Assembly (NCBI GenBank): GCA_016793185.1
Contig: JAEUIK010000179.1
Span: forward strand, 1-5,698
Origin: Planctomycetaceae bacterium
GTDB lineage: Bacteria; Planctomycetota; Planctomycetia; Pirellulales; JAEUIK01
Reading direction: 5' to 3'
Length of the DNA: 5,698 nt
Shown: one piece after another, positions 1 through 5,698 of the stretch
How positions within the stretch are numbered: the first letter of the stretch is position 1
Layout of the letters: each line of letters begins with the position of its first letter
Notes under the pieces: model-generated
Seen by the model: only the letters and a program-made list of their open reading frames with translations
What the model was told of the DNA's origin: nothing
The model's database searches: none
Program-made: the position numbers and the translations under genes

Positions 1-1257
1 GAGCCGGTCGCGGTAGCGGGCGGGGCGCGAGGTCGCGGGCGACGCTCGTCACCTGGCTGGATCGCCTGTGCGCTGGCGCTGACGTTCGCCGTCGCAGCCC
101 GCGCACAGACGCTGCCTCCGAGTCCCACCTTCCCTGCCGCCCCGGCGCTCCCTCCTTCTGGCGCCCCTGCCCCGAACCCACTCCCGCCCCAGTACGCCCA
201 GTTCGGCGCCGAGTATCGAGCGCAGGCCCCCAGCCTGGCCGGCGTTCCCGCCTCCACTCCCGGGAGCCCCACTCCCGCGGCGCCGAACCCATCGGGCTGG
301 CAGCCCCCGACCTTGACTCCTGAAGAAGGTCCCCCCGAGCCGATCCCGGCTCCCGATCCGATGCCGCCGACGTGGCCCGACTACGAGGACGCCCGACCGG
401 GTTTCTTCTCGTGGCTGCTGCAGGAGCCGTTCTGGGGCGCGACCGGCCCACAGCCGGGCTGCTGCGATGGCCCCTACTGGGGCGACGGCGAGGAACCGTG
501 GGTCTTCCAGGTGCTGCCCACCGGGTTGATCTATCGCTCCTACCTGGCAGGCCGGCGCGAAGCGCGCATGGCCTTTTTCACCGGCAAACAAAACGTGATG
601 GGCAACGTCTGGGAGGCCACGCTCGGCGGACGCGTCGCCATCCTCCGCTACGGTACGACGAACCCGATCTTTCCCGAAGGGTGGGAGATCGACGTCGAAG
701 GGGCGTCGTTCAGCCGCCTCGATCCGATCGTCGGTCCGCAAGATCTCATCGCCAACGATTACCGCTTTGGCCTGCCGGTCACCTACGGCCGCGGCAAGTG
801 GCAATACAAGTTCGCGGTCTGGCATCTCAGCTCGCATCTCGGCGACGAGTACATGGTGCGCCAGCAGACGTTCGACCGCATCAACTACGTCCGTAACGCG
901 TTCGTGGTCGGCGCCGCCTGGACGCCGGTGCTCAACATTCGCGCCTACGCCGAGGTGGGCTGGGCCTTCCACACCAACGGCGGCGCCAAGCCGTGGGAAA
1001 CGCAGTTCGGCATCGAGTATCGCCCCGGCTATGCCACGGGCCTAAAGGGGGCCCCCTTTGCCGCTGTCGACGCCCACCTGCTCGAAGATCGCAACTTCAA
1101 CGGCAACTTCGTAGCCCAAACCGGCTGGGCCTGGCGCGGCGTCGCCGGGCAGATCTTCCGGCTGGGGGTCGAGTACGTCACAGGCACGACCACGCAGTAC
1201 TCGTTCGAAGGCAACTACGAGCAGCAGGTCGGCTTCGCCGTCTGGTACGACTTCTAG
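1..1257 (+). CDS. DUF1207 family exported protein, probable outer-membrane beta-barrel (5' partial)
   Basis: The frame is open from base 1 to the TAG at 1255-1257, giving 418 visible residues. No usable start codon precedes the signal peptide, so the true start lies just left of the window. A TTG at 313 would discard the signal peptide and is not the start. In order: a basic, hydrophobic export signal ending ARA|Q (cleavage near residue 35); a linker at about residues 37-133 in which roughly a third of residues are proline; then a globular domain. That domain carries DUF1207 hallmarks: W-x-I-D-V near residue 228, DLIANDYRFG at 248-257 and HLSSHLGDEY at 275-284. The C-terminus alternates aromatic and polar residues and ends GFAVWYDF, with a terminal Phe typical of BamA-recognised barrels. 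DUF1207 has no established function that I know of. The barrel assignment is inference. The gene is probably separate from the MoxR gene, given the 205-base gap with a hairpin. Confidence 0.85.
   Translation, partial: EPVAVAGGARGRGRRSSPGWIACALALTFAVAARAQTLPPSPTFPAAPALPPSGAPAPNPLPPQYAQFGAEYRAQAPSLAGVPASTPGSPTPAAPNPSGWQPPTLTPEEGPPEPIPAPDPMPPTWPDYEDARPGFFSWLLQEPFWGATGPQPGCCDGPYWGDGEEPWVFQVLPTGLIYRSYLAGRREARMAFFTGKQNVMGNVWEATLGGRVAILRYGTTNPIFPEGWEIDVEGASFSRLDPIVGPQDLIANDYRFGLPVTYGRGKWQYKFAVWHLSSHLGDEYMVRQQTFDRINYVRNAFVVGAAWTPVLNIRAYAEVGWAFHTNGGAKPWETQFGIEYRPGYATGLKGAPFAAVDAHLLEDRNFNGNFVAQTGWAWRGVAGQIFRLGVEYVTGTTTQYSFEGNYEQQVGFAVWYDF
28..105 (+). other. Sec signal peptide coding region of the DUF1207 protein (visible part)
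   Basis: The encoded segment starts with an arginine-rich n-region (RGRGRR, then SSPGW), continues with the hydrophobic core IACALALTFAVA and ends ARA before Gln at 106-108. This is a classic signal peptidase I site (A-x-A). The Cys in the core is followed by more hydrophobic residues and lacks a proper lipobox, so a lipoprotein is unlikely. Its presence shows that the coding region begins upstream of base 1. Confidence 0.8.
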
Positions 1258-1276
1258 GCGCCCCGCCGGCTGTCGC

Positions 1277-1326
1277 CTGTCGTCAGCTTCCGCGAGGGCG
1301 AGCGGGGTCGCAGACCCCGACGACAG
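1277..1326. repeat. Nested inverted repeats (two-stem hairpin) downstream of the DUF1207 gene
   Basis: Outer arms CTGTCGTC (1277-1284) and GACGACAG (1319-1326) are perfectly complementary over 8 bases. Inside, directly against the right outer arm, is a second perfect 6-bp stem, GGGGTC (1304-1309) and GACCCC (1313-1318), around a three-base GCA loop. No T-run follows, so it is not a standard intrinsic terminator. It could be a 3' transcript-end structure for the upstream gene or a dispersed palindromic repeat. The rest of the 205-base gap shows no gene. Its last 40 bases are strongly C-rich. Confidence 0.5.
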
Positions 1327-1452
1327 TCGCCGGACGTTGCCCTTCTCCCGCCGCGGCCTTCGCAGCGCTTTGTATTTGCGCTCGCGACCAGTCAGAATGG
1401 GCACGCCGCCTCCCCCGGCTCCGTCCCTCGACCCGGCCCGCCCTCGCCCCCC

Positions 1453-1457
1453 AGGAG
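1453..1457 (+). promoter_or_regulatory. Shine-Dalgarno site of the MoxR gene
   Basis: AGGAG lies 5 bases before the ATG at 1463. It decides the start: the same frame is open back to an ATG at 1337, but that extension encodes a low-complexity Arg/Pro-rich stretch with no AAA+ homology and no comparable ribosome site. Confidence 0.8.
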
Positions 1458-1462
1458 TCCTC

Positions 1463-2293
<831 letters not shown>

Positions 2294-2327
2294 CGGAGCC
2301 CCGTCGTGCCACCCGCCAACACCAAGC

Positions 2328-2377
2328 CCTTCTCCCCGCCCCGCGGGGAGAAGGTGGCCGACAGGCCGGATGAGGGG
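2328..2377 (+). repeat. REP-like palindromic repeat, unit 1
   Basis: A perfect 12-bp stem, CCTTCTCCCCGC (2328-2339) with GCGGGGAGAAGG (2343-2354), closes on a CCC loop. It is followed by a conserved-looking tail containing a small GGCC/GGCC hairpin (2356-2367) and ending GATGAGGGG (2369-2377). Stem plus tail matches, from memory, a dispersed intergenic element found in many high-GC bacteria. No T-tract follows, so it is not a simple terminator. It may still stabilise 3' ends or attenuate read-through from the MoxR gene. Confidence 0.7.
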
Positions 2378-2436
2378 CCGCGTGGAGGCGCTGACACTCG
2401 CCAGCAACCAACAATGCCCACGCCAACCCCAACGCA

Positions 2437-2477
2437 GCCCCTCACCCCAAACCTCTCCCCGGCGTACCGGGGAGAGG
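2437..2477 (-). repeat. REP-like palindromic repeat, unit 2 (inverted relative to unit 1)
   Basis: The tail GCCCCTCACC (2437-2446) precedes a perfect 11-bp stem, CCTCTCCCCGG (2452-2462) with CCGGGGAGAGG (2467-2477), around a CGTA loop. The tail is the reverse complement of unit 1's tail (2369-2378) with one mismatch, and the stem shares the CTCCCC core, so the two units face each other across about 60 bases. Strand is given relative to unit 1. Confidence 0.7.
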
Positions 2478-2540
2478 GGGTAATGCGCTCGGCCGGCGAG
2501 AGCGTTTGTCGGAAGGTCAACTAGCGCGCCGAGAACACCG

Positions 2541-3722
2541 ATGTTTGTCGACTTTCTCTATCACCTCCGCGACACCGGCCTCAAGACCAGCAGCACCGAG
2601 TGGCTGGCCTTGATGGAGGCGCTCGCGGCGGGGCACGCTCGGGGGGATCTCAACACCTTCTACCATCTCGCCCGCTGCTTGCTCGTGAAGCGCGAGTCGG
2701 ACTACGACGCTTACGATCGGGCCTTCGCCTCGTTCTTCAGCGATCTCGAAACGGCCGAGCTCAGCGACGAGCTGCTCAAGTGGCTCGAGAACCCGGTGCT
2801 GCCGCAGATCAGCGACGAGGATCGAGCGAAGCTCAAGGCCTTCGATCTCGACGAGCTGGCCGAGCGGTTTCGCCAGCTGCTCGAAGAGCAAAAGGAACGC
2901 CACGACGGCGGCAACCGCTGGATCGGCACCGGCGGAACCTCCCCCTTCGGGCATGGCGGCGCCCACCCCAGCGGCGTGCAGGTCGGCGGCGGCGGAGGGG
3001 GCCGGACCGCCGTGCAGGTGGCCGGCGCGCGGCGCTACGAGAACCTCCGGTCCGACCGTGTGCTCGACACCCGGCAGATCAGCGTCGCCCTGCGGCGGCT
3101 CAAGAAGCTCGACCGCGACGAAGGGCCCGAGGAATTGCAGCTCGACGAGACGATCGACGCTAGTGCCCGCAATGCCGGCGAGATCGAGCTGGTGTTCGGC
3201 CCGCCGCGGCGCAACCGGGTGAAGCTCTTGCTGCTGATGGACGTGGGGGGCTCGATGGATCCCTACACACTCTTGAGCGAGCGGCTGTTCAGCGCCGCGC
3301 ACGCGGCCAACCATTTCAAGAAGTTCGAGTACCGCTTCTTCCACAACTGCCCTTACGAGCGGCTCTACACCGACATGCGCACCTGGCAGGGTGAGCCGAC
3401 GATCGACGTCCTGAAGCGCCTCGACCCGACCTGGACGCTGGTCTTCGTGGGGGACGCCTGGATGGCCCCGACCGAACTGACGCACGTCGGCGGGGCGATC
3501 GATTTCGACCACCGCAACATTATCACCGGCATCCAGTGGCTGCACCGCATCCGCCAGCGCGTCCCGAACTCGGTCTGGCTGAATCCCGAGCCCAAGCGCC
3601 GCTGGACCGCCCCCTCGATCAAGCTGGTGAAGAGCGTCTACCCGATGTACGAACTGACGATCGACGGGCTGACCGAAGCCGTCGACGTGCTCCGCGGCCG
3701 ACGCCCGAACCGGGCGGGGTGA
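2541..3722 (+). CDS. CoxE-like VWA domain protein, partner of the MoxR ATPase
   Basis: A 393-residue cytoplasmic protein with no signal peptide or membrane helix. The N-terminal 120 residues are helical and acidic, beginning MFVDFLYHLR, which matches how this family starts. A Gly-rich linker at about 122-154 contains NRWIGTGGTSPFGHGG, which I recall as strongly conserved in MoxR-linked VWA proteins. The VWA domain starts near residue 226 (KLLLLMDVGGSM), with metal-site residues D234 and S238 and a probable later ligand D305 in VGDAWMAP. Gly236 replaces the first Ser of the canonical DxSxS motif. Also notable are FHNCPYERLY (267-276) and VWLNPEP (345-351). By family precedent it should bind the MoxR ATPase and link it to a client, as CoxE does with CoxD in CO dehydrogenase maturation, but no client gene is present here. 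The ATG at 2541 has only a weak GAG site 7 bases upstream. The gene is probably co-transcribed with MoxR despite the repeat-filled gap. Confidence 0.9.
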   Translation: MFVDFLYHLRDTGLKTSSTEWLALMEALAAGHARGDLNTFYHLARCLLVKRESDYDAYDRAFASFFSDLETAELSDELLKWLENPVLPQISDEDRAKLKAFDLDELAERFRQLLEEQKERHDGGNRWIGTGGTSPFGHGGAHPSGVQVGGGGGGRTAVQVAGARRYENLRSDRVLDTRQISVALRRLKKLDRDEGPEELQLDETIDASARNAGEIELVFGPPRRNRVKLLLLMDVGGSMDPYTLLSERLFSAAHAANHFKKFEYRFFHNCPYERLYTDMRTWQGEPTIDVLKRLDPTWTLVFVGDAWMAPTELTHVGGAIDFDHRNIITGIQWLHRIRQRVPNSVWLNPEPKRRWTAPSIKLVKSVYPMYELTIDGLTEAVDVLRGRRPNRAG

Positions 3723-3736
3723 GGGGGGAATGGCTT

Positions 3737-3754
3737 CCGTGCATGGAGGCACGG
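3737..3754. terminator. Possible hairpin between convergent genes
   Basis: CCGTGC (3737-3742) and GCACGG (3749-3754) form a 6-bp stem with a 6-base loop, just after the VWA stop. A weaker 5-bp stem, GCTGC (3766-3770) with GCAGC (3777-3781), lies nearby. The location between two converging genes fits a terminator role on either strand. There is no clear T-run on either side, so the call is weak. Confidence 0.25.
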
Positions 3755-3817
3755 CGTTCTCACCAGCTGCGACTCTGCAGCGCCGCTTTGATGTGTCGGA
3801 CCGACGCCTTTCCATAC

Positions 3818-5326
3818 TCAGCTGCGCGTCAACAGCGGCAGGTATTCGCGGATCGGATGGTTCGCGGGAGCGCACTCTTTAACCGCTGCCATCAGGTCGG
3901 CGTGGCGTTCCAGGGGCGTCCAGTGCATGAGCGTCTTTTCGCCTGACGGGCGGATCAGCCACAGATTCCGAATGTGCAAGAACCTCATCGGCCGCACCTC
4001 GGCTATCTCGTCCCACAGCACAAGGACATGCCCTCGCGCCAGATGAATCCCGAGCGTACTGATGCCCACGGCGCGCTCGGTGGATTTCTGGATCAGCCAT
4101 GTATAGAGCAGGCCGCCCAGGAAGAATGGCGGTAACCAGGCAAGGTGTTGCCAACTGAAGAGCCGTAGCAGGAACGGCTTTTTCACCAGCGCAGGCTTGG
4201 CCCGGGGCCGGAAGTATAGACCGGAGACCTTGCCCTCGGCAGTTAGCGCCAGGCTCATCGTCATCTCGCCGCGCTTGCAACGCAGCCGGAACGCGGGCCA
4301 TCGCTTATGGCCGTTGCCGAGCGGGCCTTCGCAGGCTTCGATCCGGCCGTAGCGAGTGGCCAGGTCCGCGAAGAACTCGGCGGATTTCGTCGGCGGAAGC
4401 GCCGCATTCATCTTCGGCGTGAACATCGTTTGCACGCCGGCGACATTGCCCGCGTTGAGCAAAGCGACGATCGTCCGCGCGACGGTCGAGTAACGATCCG
4501 CCTCTTCGGACGGCAGAGCCTGCGCGACCGCCACCGGGGCCGGCTCTTCCTCCGTCCAATCTTGACCGTCCCGGGCGAAACTGAAGATCAGGAAGAACCA
4601 AATTCCCACAATCCCCGGAATGCCAAACACGGCGAGCTGCCAGAATGCCACTTTGAACTCGACAGGCTTCACACGGTCGGCGGCCGCCATCGACACCACG
4701 ATCGCCCGCAGATCGGCGGCCTGCGTTTCCTCGGGCGGCTCGCCGGTCTCGGCCGCATGTAGCAACGACTGCAGTTGTGTTTCGAGCGGGCGAAGCTCTT
4801 GGGATACCGCCCGCTGATTCAGCCAGTAGACCCACGCATCCACCGCGATGAAGAATCCCGTGGCGAGCGTCTTGGAAACGGGATCGATTCCCAGCCCCCA
4901 GGTGGCGACGGTCACGCCAATAAAGCCCGGCAACAGGTACCACCACAGCACTGAGCCCAGTAAGCGCACTTGGCTGCGCACCAGGATCAATTCTGCCCGC
5001 AACGACTCAACGACCGTCGCGCCCGGTGGCGCCGGCGGCGTTCTCCGGCGGGTGCGCACGAGCTTCCAGGCAATGAAGATCGCGCCTCCGATGACGATCC
5101 ACACGCCGGCACGCGACAGCGGCGAGCGATACACCGTGAAATACAACACGCCGAACACGAGAACCACCAGGGCGCAGGCGACGATTTCGCGAAAATCGCG
5201 CGCTTCCAGGCAGCGCCGCAGTAGCGATGCCTTGCTCTGCATCGCGGAAATCAGGTCCTTCGTCGACGGCGTTGACTCCCGCAGCGGCTGCTGTTGCCAA
5301 AGTTTCTTCAGTTCGTCGTCGTTCAT
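3818..5326 (-). CDS. Multi-pass membrane protein with DUF3887-like and PH-like domains, putative sigma regulator
   Basis: A 502-residue protein of unknown function. The N-terminus MNDDELKKLWQQQPL resembles short cytoplasmic segments of planctomycete anti-sigma-like proteins. Likely membrane helices lie at about 47-65, 74-90, 122-146, 153-170, 228-250 and 389-411. Between the fifth and sixth helices, residues about 276-375 resemble DUF3887: an alpha-helical start (TVARTIVALLNAGN), a YGRIE turn and an ending GKVSGLYFRPR. It contains Cys332 and Cys350. After the last helix, residues about 420-500 look like a bacterial PH domain (ISTLGIHLA, then LWDEIAEVRP, then NLWLIRPSGEKT). If the N-terminus is cytoplasmic, the DUF3887 part would be periplasmic and the PH part cytoplasmic. 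The start is fixed by AAGGAGGG 5 bases upstream and the ATGA overlap with the sigma gene, which implies translational coupling. A role as regulator or sensor of that sigma factor is inferred from context and is not proven by a recognised anti-sigma domain. Confidence 0.8.
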   Translation of the reverse strand: MNDDELKKLWQQQPLRESTPSTKDLISAMQSKASLLRRCLEARDFREIVACALVVLVFGVLYFTVYRSPLSRAGVWIVIGGAIFIAWKLVRTRRRTPPAPPGATVVESLRAELILVRSQVRLLGSVLWWYLLPGFIGVTVATWGLGIDPVSKTLATGFFIAVDAWVYWLNQRAVSQELRPLETQLQSLLHAAETGEPPEETQAADLRAIVVSMAAADRVKPVEFKVAFWQLAVFGIPGIVGIWFFLIFSFARDGQDWTEEEPAPVAVAQALPSEEADRYSTVARTIVALLNAGNVAGVQTMFTPKMNAALPPTKSAEFFADLATRYGRIEACEGPLGNGHKRWPAFRLRCKRGEMTMSLALTAEGKVSGLYFRPRAKPALVKKPFLLRLFSWQHLAWLPPFFLGGLLYTWLIQKSTERAVGISTLGIHLARGHVLVLWDEIAEVRPMRFLHIRNLWLIRPSGEKTLMHWTPLERHADLMAAVKECAPANHPIREYLPLLTRS

Positions 5327-5698
5327 TGCTGCCCTCCTTCCGTCATCAGGCTCGCAAGCCGTTTCTTGGCGCGATGCAGCATGACGCCGACGTGATTCGC
5401 ACTTATTCCTGTGGCCTCGGCCATTTGTTCGTAGCTGAGGTCCTCCAGAAACAGGATGACGAGCGCTTTCTCGAGCGGGCCCAGCCTATAGATCGCATTG
5501 TAGAGTTCGGCGATCCGATCCTGCCCGTCGTCGTCCGCGGCCTGTCGCGCTTCGACTGCCCGGGCGAGGTGCGCATGCTCGAACTGCACGACGCGGCCTG
5601 CCGACGTCCGCTTGCGAACGAACGAAATCGCGGTGTTGAGCGCCACGCGATACAGCCAGGTGTTGGCGAACTGCTCTTCTTTCAGCGCCGGCAGCCCC
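5323..5698 (-). CDS. ECF-type RNA polymerase sigma factor (5' partial)
   Basis: The frame is open to the right edge, so the N-terminus is missing and 124 residues are visible. A GTG at 5646 is not the start: it encodes the Val inside WLYRVALNTAISFVRKR, the standard end of sigma-70 region 2, and homology continues upstream through FANTWLYR to the window edge. A linker of about 25 residues then leads to region 4, beginning near ELYNAIYRLGPLEKALVILF. Its helix-turn-helix, LSYEQMAEATGIS then NHVGVMLHRAKKRL, would read the -35 element. The protein should direct RNA polymerase to a small stress or envelope regulon. No large C-terminal extension is present. The TGA overlaps the ATG of the next gene, supporting a two-gene operon with a membrane regulator. 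The promoter lies outside the window. Confidence 0.93.
   Translation of the reverse strand, partial: GLPALKEEQFANTWLYRVALNTAISFVRKRTSAGRVVQFEHAHLARAVEARQAADDDGQDRIAELYNAIYRLGPLEKALVILFLEDLSYEQMAEATGISANHVGVMLHRAKKRLASLMTEGGQQ
5332..5339 (-). promoter_or_regulatory. Shine-Dalgarno site of the membrane regulator gene, inside the sigma factor gene
   Basis: On the minus strand AAGGAGGG ends 5 bases before the ATG at 5326-5324. It sits inside the last codons of the sigma factor gene, next to the 4-base ATGA stop/start overlap. This is a near-perfect ribosome site and suggests substantial, coupled translation of the regulator with the sigma factor. Confidence 0.85.

Noticed and set aside
313..315. 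TTG as start of the DUF1207 protein
   Set aside because: The frame is open upstream with a signal peptide, and a TTG start would remove export.
49..972. Long minus-strand open frame opposite the DUF1207 gene
   Set aside because: The translation is Arg/Gly/Ala-rich with no recognisable domain, while the plus-strand frame has a signal peptide and family motifs. It is a high-GC antisense shadow.
1340..1356. Partial third copy of the CCTTCTCCCC repeat arm
   Set aside because: It resembles the left arm of repeat unit 1 with one base missing, but there is no matching right arm or tail, so chance similarity in C-rich DNA is likely.
1337..1462. N-terminal extension of the MoxR protein from the ATG at 1337
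   Set aside because: It encodes an Arg/Pro-rich stretch without homology; AGGAG and the family start support 1463.
2306..2524. Small plus-strand open frame in the MoxR/VWA gap
   Set aside because: It consists of the palindromic repeats and their spacer, with no ribosome site and no coding character.
2517..3875. 452-codon minus-strand open frame opposite the VWA gene
   Set aside because: It mirrors the codon pattern of the VWA gene and has no domain signature; it also overlaps the convergent membrane protein gene.
5644..5646. GTG as start of the sigma factor
   Set aside because: It encodes an internal Val of sigma region 2; homology continues to the window edge.

Overview
This is a GC-rich window holding five genes, two of them cut by the window edges. 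The best guess for the host is a planctomycete, probably Pirellulales-like. The reasons are a DUF1207 protein (a family I know mainly from Planctomycetota), a membrane protein beginning MNDDELKKLWQQQ behind an ECF sigma factor, which is a layout I associate with planctomycetes, and intergenic palindromes common in such genomes. The taxonomic call rests on family recognition only.

Left part, plus strand (1-1257): the 3' end of an exported DUF1207 protein. The frame is open to base 1 and contains a signal peptide, a long proline-rich linker and a C-terminal domain that looks like an outer-membrane beta-barrel. A 205-base gap with a nested hairpin follows.

Middle, plus strand (1463-3722): a MoxR-type AAA+ ATPase followed by a CoxE-like von Willebrand factor A (VWA) protein. 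This is a recognised ATPase/VWA partnership, thought to act as a chaperone or metal-insertase-like machine on an unknown client. The two genes are separated by an unusually wide 247-base gap that holds two REP-like palindromic repeats in inverted orientation, resembling a REPIN.

Right part, minus strand (5698 down to 3818): an ECF sigma factor, cut at its N-terminus by the window edge, overlaps by ATGA with a 502-residue membrane protein. The membrane protein combines a short N-terminal segment, about six membrane helices, a DUF3887-like domain and a C-terminal PH-like domain. The pair looks like a sigma factor with a cognate membrane regulator. It converges on the VWA gene across a 95-base gap.

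No rRNA, tRNA, CRISPR array, transposase or attachment site was seen. The three cassettes (outer-membrane protein, MoxR/VWA, sigma/regulator) have no obvious shared pathway. The least understood parts are the MoxR/VWA pair split by repeats and the composite sigma-linked membrane protein.
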